Source of the DNA: Onchocerca volvulus | Taxonomy: Eukaryota > Nematoda > Chromadorea > Rhabditida > Onchocercidae | DNA length: 64,000 nt | Direction of reading: 5' to 3' | Assembly (NCBI GenBank): GCA_000499405.2 | Contig: HG738137.1 | Coordinates: 26,093,832 to 26,157,831 of the forward strand | Part shown: piece after piece, positions 25,773-38,300 of the stretch | Position numbering within the stretch: the first letter of the stretch is position 1 | Layout of the letters: every line of letters starts with the position of its first letter | Program-made: the position numbers and the translations under genes | The notes under the pieces: generated by a model | Databases searched by the model: none | What the model was told of the DNA's origin: nothing | The model's input: only the letters and a program-made list of their open reading frames with translations

Positions 25773-26446
25773 ACCCAATTTCATTCACAAAATGTGCATG
25801 GCAGCAAATGAGCAAATCAATATCTTCTGATTAGAGCGAAAAACGGAATAAATGCATTCATGTCATCGAGCAACTACTTCTTCTGCGAAATTTTAGCTAT
25901 CATTTTAATCTTTTTTGTTTTAATTATGGGAAATTTTGAAAATGCAATCTTTTAAAAGTTCCTTTTTCTCTAAGTTTTTCTCTCATAGCTTTCTTATCGA
26001 TGAATTGAGTTTCATTTTCATTTCTCAAATTGTAATTTGTTAATGCTTTTATGATATTCACAAATTCGTGCAAGAAGCAAGAAAAATAGTTGAACTTTGA
26101 TACTTGGCCATTTCAAATAGAATATCGATTACATGAAGTGACGAACAACTCGATAAAGATAGAAAAAGATGTTTTATATAAACTCTATCCTGTAATACAT
26201 TCTAATCAATTGAGATCTCTTTCTAATCTAAACCTTGAAGCCTGACAAATTAATAATTAAATGTCAATATTTCATATATCCCTCATAATTACCGTCCGGT
26301 TAATGAGCAGGCACATCTTGTCGGGGATTTGAGGGTGTTCAATTGGACGACGATTGTGAAGAAGGGGTAAAAATAAATATTTTATCCAACACAGTAGGCA
26401 ATATTACAGAGCAATCAACGTAAATCAAGTGAAATGTAAAAAACAA

Positions 26447-26477
<31 letters not shown>
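26447..26477 (+). repeat. Uninterrupted run of 31 G
   Basis: A poly(G) tract in otherwise AT-rich DNA, counted as 31 consecutive G in this sequence. It could fold as a G-quadruplex. The exact length is unreliable in assemblies. Confidence 0.8.
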
Positions 26478-26478
<1 letters not shown>

Positions 26479-26620
26479 GTTAGGAGAGTGAGATTGAAGG
26501 TTTGTACTGTCAATAGAAATTGAACAATTCTGATCCAGCAAACTGAATATATAATAGTTTGGAGTGGGAGTGGCATATTACAACGAACAAAAATTTTTCG
26601 ATTCAATGCAAGAAATAATT

Positions 26621-26885
26621 TAAGATATAATTAAACTAATGTGTAATTAGCACAATAGTGTAACAATTGATGTATTGTCGGAATTGAGTTTAAGATATAA
26701 TTGGACTGAATTTGTGAGATTTTAACTATTGATATATTACCGGAAATGAACTTAAGATATAGTTAAACTTAATCTGTGAGATTTTAACAATTGATGTGTT
26801 ACCGGAAATGAGTTTAAGATATAATTATATAATTAATCTAACGCAAAGATTATTAAAACAACTGCCGAAAGAAATTTTAAGATAG
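26621..26885 (+). repeat. Four ~62-70 bp tandem repeats
   Basis: Units begin with TAAGATATA at 26621, 26691, 26753 and 26815, with a degraded restart near 26878. The core of each is a GTGAGATTTTAAC-like block, then TTGATGT, then ACCGGAAATGAG. The middle two units are the most alike. Confidence 0.75.
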
Positions 26886-27271
26886 AATTAATCAAATATC
26901 TATTTGCTTAAATTTTGAGAGCGCAAACATTTCGAATGTTTCGACACATCTTAATAAGTACTATATCATTTATAAATTGTTATAATATTAGAAATTATTT
27001 CAGTACAAAGTAATTGTTACAAATTTCTTCATGAACTTCAATTCATATAAAAAAAAAAAACGATGTCTAATTCTGAAGTACAATGAATTTATTACAAACT
27101 ATTTTTTTTTTCTCAAGTTCTTTTGCTGTCTTTTTTTAAAATTTTTTTCACAGAAAAATAAATTTGTTTATTTTCGAGCATAAAATGTCCATTTCATGAA
27201 TAATGAAGAACTTTAATGGGTAAAATATGTTAATCTTCATTTTCAGGCAATTGAAATTCCTTAATTAAGCA

Positions 27272-30200
27272 ATGACAAAAGTGGATTTAGAAAGTTGTAA
27301 ATCTCAGAAGCTAAATGATCAGCAATATCCGGCAAACGATAATTCTGCTTCAAAGAATGCCGATGGCAACATAAACAAAGAGGTATTTTTTATCAAAACC
27401 TTCAAAATTATTTGCAAATCAATTATCACTATCATCGTCTGCAAAAATTCTTTGCTTATGATTTATTACTGATAATATTCCTTATTTACTCAACAAACTC
27501 CCGGTTTTATGAATAGAATCACTATACTATTCCTATTTACTTAAAATTCTCTCATTTTTAATCAATTACGTAATTTATGGCAGTTATATGATTCGTAGTA
27601 TATCATATATCATTAATTGATATAAAGCATAACTTATCAGCACTATAAGTTTGCTTAATCAGCGAATTACATTTAATACGACGCCTATCGGCTATCATTT
27701 ATGTTATTTCTGCAATTTCTGTTTTATAATATCACATCAATTACTAATTTTTATTAATTGAACAAACTAAATTGTATTTATGTCTTTGAGAAATTCCACA
27801 AGTTTTATTTAGAAAAATTTATTGTTTGCTCCAATTTTTTTTTTAAGCTGCAATCAAACTATCTTATTATTTACTTAGCAAATATCAAATTTCTCTTTAT
27901 TTACCTGAATTCATACCATACCAAACATTTTAATGCATTTATTAAACTTATTTAATATTTTTTTTTTTCAACAAAGAACAATTTGATAACAAATTATATG
28001 AGATCCTAACTAATACGTAATCAAAGGCAAACAGTTAAATAGTTGCACAATAGGAAATTTCAGCTATCCCGGAGAATGCAAAAAGAAAAAAAAAAACGAA
28101 AATTAATTGTTTTTTGTGCTTATTTTGAAAACTTTTGAAATAAATAATTATTTTTAAGGACAATATGGAAATGTCATTGTTTTCGTACACAATATGACAG
28201 GATTATTAATTTCAAAAATAATACAAAAAGAAAAAAGCCAACAAAATATTTGCACATTTTCTTTTCATCTTTTTCAAACGAATTAAAATTTGGTAACAAA
28301 TTATATGAGATGTTAACTAATGTGCAATCATTTATTACTTACTAGATGGATGTACTCGGCCATGCATTGCTGTGGCAACAGGTACAGCTGATTTATGTAA
28401 ATAAAAATTCAAATATTCGTCAGTTCAAAATCTTAAATCTCCGAAAGTTCTTAACGATTACTTTGAAGATTTGACATAATGCTGCATTCGAATACGCTCA
28501 TATTTTTATATACTTTACATATATATGTTTCAATGTAGTTCAGTTTAATTAAGTAGAAAAAAAAGAAAAGATAAAATGCACGTTCCTAATATGCTTAATA
28601 TCACATTGCTTGTGAATATATATTTTTTGTTGTTCCATTGTCCGTGTAGCTACAGAGATTACCTGATTTGCTGACTCTAGAACATGCAACATATAATTGT
28701 ACATTTGAGAAACAATCCGTCTTCAGATCTGAACCGCACAATTCTAAGACTGGTCCTCAGCTTTGCTAATGTTGATTACAATCGATCGAATTGAAAATTG
28801 CAATTTCTTAAATTGAAATGGCATATCCGTTGGAATTATAGAAATGCGAGGAATTAGGAATCTTCATCTTTAAAGGTCCTGTCAAGATTGTTTCTTCTAT
28901 GACATTGCTCATTAATTTTTTTTATTGCAAACCGTGTGTCATTGCAAAGTTTTGGCTGGTTTATGTATCGCAACATGGTAATTGTTACGCCGATTTTCAA
29001 CTGCAGCATGATCGAAAGAATTCAAAAATTCTGTTGGATAATTAACCGCTTCATCTTTTTCATAATATTGTCGGCGGACTTATATATGACTGCCTCGCTT
29101 TGAATCTTAAACTGAATAATATTGTTAATGGTTTGATTATTGGGAATACTTTTTCAACCCATTTTTCTTTTGACATAATTAAATTACACATGTTATTAGG
29201 TAATCAAATTCGTCCTGAGGTCAGATTAATCGTTCCTTTCCGTTCCCAATTTCCAGCATTTGATGTAAGAATATCTCAACTGATCGATCGTTTTGCTTCT
29301 TGTATACCATGACTTTGCCTTTATTGGGGAAAAAGATCTTGTAATAATTTGATTTGTAGTCTGGTTGGATTGGAGATTGCTTCTTCTTGTTATTGTGACT
29401 CAGCTACGTCAGCAATAAGCTTTATTGGATTTATAAGATATTATACACAATATCGTGCTTATAAAATAGTAAGGATTAAATGAACAATGCATGGTGAATT
29501 ATAAAAAATACTAACAGTCGTTTGAAAGCTCACTACATCGTTGTACTTTCTTTTTGTGACTTTTTTTTTTTTCGCTCCACCACTATTTTGCTTCTGCTGA
29601 ATTGTAACTGCTGAAACCATCTTCGAAGTTGAACTGGGATCGGACTGCTGCTAACAGTAATCCTGCTGACACTGCTGTTGAAGACACTTCCTCGAAGACA
29701 CTGATATTGTAACTGATCAAGACACAACTAGTTCAATTCAAAAAGCCCCTTTTCATACGGCTAATCTTTGGTAGTGATAGTGAGCGAAGACTTATGACAC
29801 ATTAATCATACAAAAAATTCGTTATCAGTACAAAGGATAAAGACGCCTCAGCCCTAGGAACAATTCTAACAGTTGACATCCCAACAATTCGCGCGACATA
29901 CATAAATTCTATTAGCAGATCTGAAGATGAGGGAACAAAGGCCTTTGTACCGAAATATGGATGACTCACTTGTCTGAAAAATATAACAAATATCATATGA
30001 CAGAATAATATGGACGAACGAAATAAAAGAATAAACATAGATAGGAGGAAGGAGGGTGAAGGGAGCAAAAAGGAGGTAAAGTGGGAAAATGATAAAAAAG
30101 AGAAGACAGGAGAAAGAAAGAGAGAGAGAAATATCAAAAAATGCATATTTTTATCTATCACAAGTGTAATATCCAGGTAATAATATAGATATAGGTATAT

Positions 30201-32258
30201 AAAAAAACGCGCCTATTTGAGTGCAACGTTCTTTCAAAATTTCAAAGCAATCAGAGAAAAACTTTCGGATAAAGATCTTGAACAGCGAACATTTACATTT
30301 TATTTATAAAGATTAAATTACACAATTTTTTTCTAGTTTTATCATTTTTGATACTTCAAAGGCATACTATCTATTTTATAGTCACATGTAATGAAATAGA
30401 GATAAGTAATTTTTGTGATAATATCACGTAAGACTAAGTTTGAAATTTTCTCAACGACAAAAGTTTTCGAAGCAACCGAAAAATCAGTTCGAACATGTGT
30501 TTAATACATCGGTACTGGACTCAAAACGTGACGATAGACCACGTATCGGCATGGATTGGAGTTCCATACTAAAAATTGTTATTATTCAGGGAATACTATC
30601 CATTGTATGTCACTTTATTTATTAAGTAATATAATTAGAAAATTGCAAATAGTCAAAACTTGAAAAGAAAAAGTTGGTTTTAAAAAGAATTTTTACGCAA
30701 ATTCCTAACTGATGATATATAAATTTTATAGCAACTATCGAGATTATTGCTTATCAGTTAACAGTGAAATGACACATAGTATCAGCATAAATCCGGAATA
30801 CAAATTTCTTTAATTTCAACTATGATATCAAAATTCCCATTTTTATCATAAATTTCATCCACTAAAATTGAAGTTGAAACTTCTTCAAAGTTAACATAAG
30901 TATAATTGAAAATGTCTAAATTCAGATATTGATGGTATTTCTGTTGATTTCAATAATTCTGATGAATTTGTTTCGTGTTATATCTTTTCTATGGGTAACC
31001 TATCTGCTTGTCTGTGCTTATTTTGGACTGAGAGCGTGAGTTATTTCTACTCAAAATTTTAGTTAAATAAATTAAATTCAAAAATTTTTGGTTGAAACTT
31101 ATCGAGTCCATTTATTTTAACGAATATTATGGTTAAGTCTGCATTGAAAGCAGTTCTGTAGCTAATTTAATATAAAATTAAATTAGACGGATGTCAACTA
31201 TTTTTAGTTACTAATAATTGGTAATATTACTTAATTTTATATTTTAATGAACATTTTTAGTAAAAAAAAAAAGAACAATGAAAATCCGTCGAGACATATT
31301 ATGACCTATTTTATGAATGGAATTTGAACTGCTCTCTTTTTATTTCAATTTGTCTAGAATTCCTTATGAAGTTAAAGGTCTAATTAGTAAAAGTATGATT
31401 GCAGTGCGCGATGGCAAAGTTATCCATATGCGATCGCCTACTGCATAATGTGTACGATTCAATCGTTCGTCTACGCATCGATCCTTTGCTTCTTGTTTTA
31501 CGCACTCTCGGACGATCAATTCAGCAGTAAATTCTTTTTAAATATACTTAATTTATGCTCATTCCTCAAAAGTATTTAATGATTATGGAGCTGGCTGTGT
31601 CCATTCACTAAAAGTCAGTCTTACTTTAATTTGGTATGATGAACAGATGGAGAGCGAATATATAGAGAGGAGATATTTTTTTTAGGGAGATTTTAAATAT
31701 TTTGTTAAATCTTTAAATGCAGTTATTACGCAAGAATTTAGCTCATTAAGGCTATTTATTTTTTATATTTAATTCTAAGAAACAGATGAAAACATTGAAT
31801 GCAAACGTAAGAATTCTGAAAGAATAGAATTTATGGATTCTGAGATTGAAATTTTAGATCATATTCAGAATCAATAACTGGCAATAAGTTTAAAAAATAA
31901 ATCACTGAATACTGAAGAAAAACGAATCACAGCTCACGATTCGAATCACAGTGTGCCATGGAATCCAATGTTACAAATTTCACTGGGTGAAGGGCTTTGT
32001 CTCATCGGTACCGTTTTTACTGGCATTCTTGGACTTATCGGTTGTTGTCGCGGATTTGGACGAATGTTTTATGCGCAAGAGAAAATGATGCTGGTTTGTA
32101 AAATTCAAAATATTATTTTTTTGCTTTCTTTCATCCATTCATTTTCGTCATTTCCTATTTATTTCTCCTAAAATTATTTCCAGGACTATCAAAATGCTTT
32201 CATTGGAGCATACAATAATGCACGTCAATTAAATTCCGTCATCGACGTTTCAGTGTAA
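27272..32258 (+). CDS. Predicted four-transmembrane protein of unknown function
   Basis: A splice acceptor (TTTTCAG, 27241-27246) precedes the ATG by 25 nt, suiting SL trans-splicing. Exons seen: 27272-27382, ~30439-30604, 30926-31035, 31405-31526, 31952-32093 and 32084-type acceptor exon 32184..32258 (starting DYQNAF). The N-terminus is polar and cytoplasm-like. Four hydrophobic segments follow: ILKIVIIQGILSI plus ILMVFLLISIILM, FLWVTYLLVCAYFGL, a Cys-rich segment ending SILCFLFYAL, and EGLCLIGTVFTGILGLIGCC. The short hydrophilic tail ends NSVIDVSV. Two junctions do not close in phase: exon 1 to 2 (a missing exon of length 2 mod 3) and 31526 to 31952. The latter closes if microexons 31786-31806 and 31869-31887 are used. 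The topology resembles tetraspan families, but the signature Cys motifs of tetraspanins are not evident. Not recognised. Confidence 0.6.
28342..29330 (-). mobile_element. Decayed Helitron (Pif1-like helicase C-terminus and possible 3' end)
   Basis: On the minus strand, consecutive fragments in different frames match the C-terminal helicase of Helitron Rep/Hel proteins, in the correct order. They include LEIGNGK, SKEKWVEKVFPII, YKSADNIM, KDEAVNYPTEFLNSFDHA, LQLKIGVTITMLR, NQPKLCNDTRFAIKK, LELCGSDLKTDC and QLYVACSRVSKSGNL ... DNGTTKNIYSQAM, with the stop at 28601. At least four frameshifts and several stops make it non-functional. Downstream, GGCCGAGTACATCCATCTAG followed by T (28342-28345) fits a Helitron 3' end (CTRR before T), though its hairpin is weak. 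It lies in the long first intron of the tetraspan gene. Helitrons move by rolling-circle replication. Confidence 0.85.
29560..29990. other. Unassigned region with coding-like frames on both strands
   Basis: On the plus strand, 29810-29970 has an open frame reading SYKKFVISTKDKDASALG...TKAFVPKYG and stop. The minus strand is also open here (YFGTKAFVPSSSDLL...). 29610-29720 has a further plus frame (LKPSSKLNWDRTAANS...). Base composition is less AT-rich than the surroundings. No family is recognised. It may be a worn-down mobile element next to the Helitron. Confidence 0.3.
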
Positions 32259-33195
32259 TATTGATCTGAATTAAATTACTGATCTGGATTTGATTGTGAA
32301 AACATAATTTTTTCTGCAATTTATTATGGAAATTTCTCGTTTACCTTCTAAATTAATGTTTTACATCAAACCTTTTCATTTTTAAATTTCAACAACTTAC
32401 TAAGTGGGAAAATAAATTTTGCAAGTTTATGATCAGTAAATTGGCATCCTCATAATAAGCATCTCTAATATTCCAGATTTTGTATTCATTTGATTTAATG
32501 GAAATAAAATTTTAGGTTTTGTTTTTGAAATTTAGTTCCACGATCAAAATTTATTAAAATTCGAAATTTAACAAAATACTTTAGGATTTTACTATCAAAA
32601 TCTATAATTCTTACATCATATTTCTTAAGTATATATTTATTGCTTAACTCATATATTGATTTCAACTAATTATATTCATTTTCAATATACAGTCCCAATA
32701 AAATCCTTTTTGGAATTCGTAAACATCAAATTAAGAACTGTTCTCTCTCTTTCTCTCTTCCTAATCCATCCATATCATACCAATATTTGCTTTTCTAATG
32801 ATAGATTTGCAAAGAAAAAATTAAAAATTTCGTCGAAAAAATTTCTGAAACCTGAAATAATGGCGATAAGAAACAATGAATTAGAGGAAATTTTTTGTCA
32901 GCTATTGAAAAGAATGATGATTTTGTCAATGAATGATTATCCGTTATTTTTATATAAATTTAATGTAAAATTCAATTTCCTCTACCACAGCGCATAAATA
33001 TAAATGCATACTTTGATGTTCGATATAAGTTATTTTCAAAATAGTTAAGTGAAAATTTGCAAAATCACTGGAATGAGTAAGAAAATAATGAAGAGTTTAA
33101 ACATAAAAGTGAGTATTTTTTAAAATATTGTTTGAATTCGTTAGAAGCAATTTATAACTCCAATAATATATCAATATTTCAAAAAAGAAACCTAC
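32259..33195. other. Intergenic, nothing firm
   Basis: 3' flank of the tetraspan gene and 3' flank of the Ig fragment. A 113-codon plus-strand open frame (32656-32997) lacks a convincing start, domain or splice context and was not accepted. Confidence 0.5.
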
Positions 33196-34484
33196 CAAGA
33201 ACGGTAAGATGAACATCGACATCCAAACTGCCACCTTTGTTTGTTCCAACACACGTATAGATTCCTTCATTTTCCAGTTGTGCAGATTCTATTATTACCT
33301 TAAATTATTTTCGTTTCACTTTCTGATGATATATTTTTGAGCGCTTTACCATTTCCTATTTCAGTAACATTTAATGATATCAGTAAATGTGATTAGTGAT
33401 TCCAATTAAAAATATTAATTGGAATCGCTAAGCCACATTTAATGATGTCATTGAATATTGCTGACTGTTTCAAAACTAAAATTCCGTGATTAGAATTGAG
33501 TATTTACTCCCACTTTAAATATTCCATTCAAAGTAATCGCATTCTATATTGCTGAATGGTTCAAAATTAAAACTCCATGAATGAAATCGAATAATTACTC
33601 CCACTTTATTTAACTTTTTCATTTAAAAAAAAAGCAATGATGGAAATCAAGATCACTGTGTAAAACTTTTAATTTATAATGAAATTTTTGGTCATAGGAA
33701 TATTTTTCTGAAAAATTTGATACTTTCAAACAAAAATTAATTCTAAATAAAACTTAACGATTTTCCTCCCAATGCCAACATCACACCTCGTTTTGTTTCG
33801 CTTTCTTCAAGAATTTGTCCATTGATAAGCCAGGCAATATCAGGCTCAGGAATCCTGATATTGGGCAACCTAATTCGACATACTCACCTTCCAGTATTAT
33901 TACTTTGATGTTATGAGCGCTCTGATTCAGGTTAGGAGATACTGAAACTAGAAATAGCAATAGCAGATATGGATTGCATTGTTCAACGTCAACAATTTCA
34001 CAAAATTTCATCATTCATTAAGTTCTAAAATTGAATGAACCAAAAATGGAAGAAAATAATTCATGGAATATGATTGCATTTGGTGAAATTTTTGTAATGG
34101 GCCATACTTGATAAAAAAAAACTTACAACAGGAATTTGAAATTTTTTGCTTCGCATTTAAAACGAAATATGCGTTGATTTTCTTTTAAAAAATTACGTTA
34201 ATGAATTCGAATGATATTTTTATTGTTTTTTTTTTTTAATGTTATTCTCGGACTGTTTCCATTACTAGCCTATAATATTTCAGTATTTTACACCGGAATT
34301 GCTCACCAACAACTTCTACTTGGAATGCTTTAGCTGAATCGCCAGCCGCATTTCGTGCGACACATCTATAACTTCCAGCATCCATTATATGCGATTTCAG
34401 AATGTGCAATCGTCTCTGATCATCCGAAAGAATGATATTTGCATCGCTTTCCGTTATCGAACGTTCATCCAAATACCACGTGAT
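33196..34484 (-). pseudogene. Hemicentin-like Ig-domain gene fragment, frame-disrupted
   Basis: Three exons on the minus strand: 34484-34307 (ITWYLDERSIT ... GSYRCVARNAAGDSAKAF), 33941-33787 and 33298-33196 (VIIESAQLENEGIYTCVG). They encode the end of one I-set Ig domain and most of a second, with the DxGxYxC motif present twice, as in hemicentin/peroxidasin-type matrix proteins. In the middle exon one base is missing after GCPISG (near 33853). The conserved continuation IPEPDIAWLINGQ, containing the core Trp, is therefore in another frame, although the spliced reading happens to stay open. No exons were found on either side, and the upstream end abuts the third sushi-unit copy. A pseudogene or truncated relic is the best reading. 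A sequencing indel cannot be excluded. Confidence 0.65.
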
Positions 34485-34659
34485 CTGAATTTTTCGTTTT
34501 TTTGGTACGGCAAATCACGGGAAATAATGAGGATTAATAGTGATTCTCCAATATAAAAGTATAGCTAAATGAAGAAAGTATCTCAAACTGCATCAAAAAA
34601 GAGAATCGCTAGTTTAAACTACAAGTAGTTTTTCTTTCAACTCTTAAACAGATTTTATG

Positions 34660-37600
34660 CAAGATTATGATAAAACTTGATTCTTCTACGCCATCCGCCT
34701 GCAACAGATTACTCATAAAAACTAATTAATAATTAATTTCTTCTAGGTGTTCACAAAAAAGTTTCTTAATGTTATAAACTGAGATTAATCTCGTTTAGAT
34801 TTTACCAAAGTAATGTATTGATTAATGTCGATTATTTTTACCAATGAAAGCAAAATCAAATTCTTCGAGTACAAATAGGTGCTTCTGCTGATTGGTAATC
34901 TTACAATTCCAAATTTATTCATGCACCGATGGCAATTTTTCCATTTTTTTATGCTTTTATATGCAGAACTATTAGATCTTTCGTGATCTCAAAAGATAGA
35001 ATTCATAATTTTAATGGTTTGCTACGATGACTAGTTTAAGTCTAATAAGCTGATTTTATTCCTAGTCCTTTCCAAAACATTCAATGTTTATTTTTATGAT
35101 TACTCATCTATTGTGAAAATTGATTTCTGATCCGAAATAATGAAGCAATGGCCATTTATGCTTCCAATAAAAATGAACAAATTTTTACAATGTATACACA
35201 AATGAATAAAATCTTTTGATTCTGAGATTTATAAAAATTATTTGCAATAAATTGCGAATTTTATTGTTGACATAATCCGTGTCATCGATAATAAACGATC
35301 AAAAGGAGTGAACAAAGATTCCAACAATTTTTCAAAGAAATTTACCAAATTTTGCTTGTTATCATTTCATTTTCTCTTTAAATTATTTGAAATCTAGTCA
35401 CTCTTCCCATTTTCTATGTAGAGTTGACCCGACATTTATAATTCACATATTATGAGTCCTAGATCTGAAATTCTGTGGCACATATAGTAAATGTCATCAT
35501 AACAGAAATATGCTTCGCAAAGTTTTGTGACCTTTTGTGATAATTTATTTGCTTCATCTTAATCTTTCTTATCACTTACTTAATGCTAATATTGATGCAT
35601 GCGTGTATTTTTCGTCAGAAAATTAATAAAAATTTGAATATATTTCTAATATTTCATAGTTGAGCATGGCTCTGAAGTTTGCAGTACCGATTATTCTCGT
35701 TTTGTGCGTCCATGGTCATAAAGGATTCGTTGGAGGTAACATTTCTAAAAATACTACCAAAAAAGAAGAAAATTACAAATAGACGTAAATACATAAATAT
35801 CGAAAAGATATCAGGTGTTTCGAAAAAACAAATCATACGATTTTTTCTGTACGATTATTATACGATTCTTTGATGGTTTTAAATTAAAAATTCGTCACAT
35901 ATAAGTGATAACTATTCCAATGTAAAATATTCTATGCCAGTAATATTTTCAAGAAATCGGAAAGAACAATAAAAAAATCTGAATTTATGTTCATTCATCA
36001 TATATTGCTAGTTAAGTTAAATCAGTCCATCTGATAGACAAAAGCCGTCATTAATCATAATTAGAACTATTGCGTTCTTCTGAGAGTAAGGTAATATTCG
36101 TAATTAAGAATGATTCACCTATGGGATGCTTTCCATGATGCAATTGTAATTAAAAGAATTCAATAAAAAAGGCCTACGAGAAGGCATTTTATCAATTTCA
36201 TTGTTTCCTTTTCAGATCTTCAATCAGTGGGATGCAAATTACCCGATGAGGTCGAAAATGGTGAAATTATTTATCCTGTCATAACACGTATGAAAAATCA
36301 GATTGGCAGCATTGCATTCCTGTTATGTAATCCTCCATTTGTTCTTGAGGGTAATGCTATCGCCGCATGTTGTAGCGATGGAGAATGGCGACCATCGCTT
36401 GGTTACTTTTATTCATTTCATTTTAATTATTCAATTTCCAACCTTCGTAAATAAGTTGGCATCATTTCATTGTTACATCGGTATTATCATGTCGTTGGAA
36501 ACTTCGATTTAATCTTAAGCTTATTTATATGATTGTTGATCGCGCAAAATCAAAAATTCTCAATCAATTCTCAAATAGAGCAAGTTTAATGGTTTTTTCA
36601 TTTTCAGGTATCTGCAAAAATGCAACGTATTGTCTACCATATGTTTACAAAGATGCAGTTTCATTGCATTACAATTCCGTAAGTCTTTCTTTTTCTTTTA
36701 TTGATCGTTATTTGCATTTATTTTCGATGATAACGAGAATCGCACATAACATGGAAAGATCGGAAATTCCCGATGTACCATTCACTAATCTGAGTTTACT
36801 GCTCTATGCAGGTAAGAATCAAGATGGCAATACTCATTCACTAATCATTATTAAGTTGAGCTTTAGTTTCTTAATTGCTCTATTCTGTTCAGAAAGATTT
36901 TTCGAAGAATGTAAAATTTTCAGACACTAAAAGAGATGCCACTTAATACAACAGTAGCGCTCGAATGCGCATATGGACAACATGTTCTGGGTAGTGCGGA
37001 ATCTAAGTGTGTAGAAGGTACATGGAGACCAAAGTTAGGAATATGTGTCGATAATGTGCGTTAATACATTACTGATTCGTGAAAAATTCTTTATTCGCAT
37101 ATTTTGCATATTGATGAATTCCAAATAAAATCGCTACTTTTTGCAAAAATTTTAAATCACTTCTTGCAGAATTAAGGAATGATTTTTAAAATTTGGATAG
37201 AGTAGAATTATGCAATAAATGCGTAATGGTTCCTGTTGAATTGATTATGATGAAGTATCATTGATAGTTTCGTTACTCCGTGGAATTTCGTCAATTATTA
37301 TTGTTTGATTCGGCTACAAAACTACCGAGAATTATTGATCGCAAATTTTTTCACATTGATTAATTTTGTTGTATGCAAGAAAATGAGAAATGGAATAAAT
37401 TTTTTTGATTGTTAACAATTTTTCCCAATTCTTCTAATTTCGTTTTTATGGAATTTTAAAAGGATTTCGGCATTGTTTGGCAATATTCAAATTGCTTCAA
37501 CCATCATAAGCCTAATGTATACGGAACTTACAATTTTTTTTTTTTTCCTGTTCAATGTGTATTTTTTATCTTTAAATGGTTTAATAATTGAAAACTTTAT

Positions 37601-38060
37601 TAATGAGAACTGCAATCCTTCTGGCACATTCTCAAAACCATTCATACTTTCATCCACTTTGATATATTCATACTAGATAATTATTCCATCTTTTAATTTC
37701 GTTGAGCGTCAAATTCGATACCATCTGAAGCATTCGACAGCCACAAAAATTCTGATTTCCAAATTTCAATTGTTCAATTATAAGAAAAAATTTCATCCTA
37801 CTTCTTCATCTCACACATATCAATAGGTGATGTAACATCTTCATATCACAGTTCATCAATAGTAATTTCCATCAGTTTTTTCTATACGTTGAAATTTCAT
37901 CGAAGTAATTGATTTAATTACCAATGATTTACAAATATTTTAGAGTAGTGAGATGTAAATATTTGTTTAGCTCTAACCAAAGTGACAAATTTACATGCAT
38001 CTCTAGTAATTCTTCTTGTTTTGTTTACGTTGACACAATCACAAAGGTGACAGCATTTAC
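34660..38060 (+). repeat. Third, diverged copy of the sushi-gene unit
   Basis: It aligns collinearly with left-arm ~10760-14340 (same orientation). Examples are 35041-35640 versus 11110-11700, exon 1 and both introns of the gene, and the 3' flank up to about 38060 (GATGACAG-type match). It is more diverged than the two arms are from each other, with blocks of high and low identity. The copy does not include the MRGBP exon part of the arms. Confidence 0.85.
35666..37064 (+). CDS. Secreted two-domain sushi/CCP protein, copy 3 (155 aa)
   Basis: Exons 35666-35735, 36216-36401, 36608-36678 and 36924-37064 show the same four-exon plan and phases as copies 1 and 2. The signal-peptide exon differs from copy 1 by one base (Ala to Val). 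CCP1 (VGCKLPDEVENGEI...LLC...ACC...EWRPSLGIC) is strongly diverged, about 44% identical by hand alignment. CCP2 (TYC...LEC...SKC...GTWRPKLGIC) is moderately diverged. All domain cysteines and the Trp are kept, so the protein should fold and be secreted. The stop follows CVDNVR. AATAAA is at 37124. Confidence 0.83.
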
Positions 38061-38300
38061 AAAGTTTAAATATGAATATATAAACGATATATTTGACACA
38101 TTGCATATAGATCATTATGATTCAAAACTTGCAAATAAATAATACGAAATATGAAAATATGATTTCGTCATGAAAGAACAATTTGCGTGCTGGTTTTTTC
38201 TTTATTGACAGATTTGAATCAGTACCGAAATTTACATAATTTAGATATCAGAAAAGAACAACTTTTAATTTTTTAATGATATTTTTTGTTTTTTTTTCAG

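Larger units (their letters stand above)
25481..27240. other. Intergenic with several simple structures
   Basis: No gene recognised. It contains the hairpin, G run and tandem repeats listed separately, and ends at the splice acceptor (27241-27246) ahead of the tetraspan gene. Confidence 0.6.

Noticed and set aside
29802..30161. 119-codon minus-strand ORF with a very hydrophobic start
   Set aside because: The N-terminal half is the complement of a GA-rich low-complexity tract. Only the 29810-29970 part was kept, as unassigned.
32656..32997. 113-codon plus-strand ORF
   Set aside because: Non-ATG start, low-complexity Ser/Leu/Phe content and no recognisable peptide or domain.
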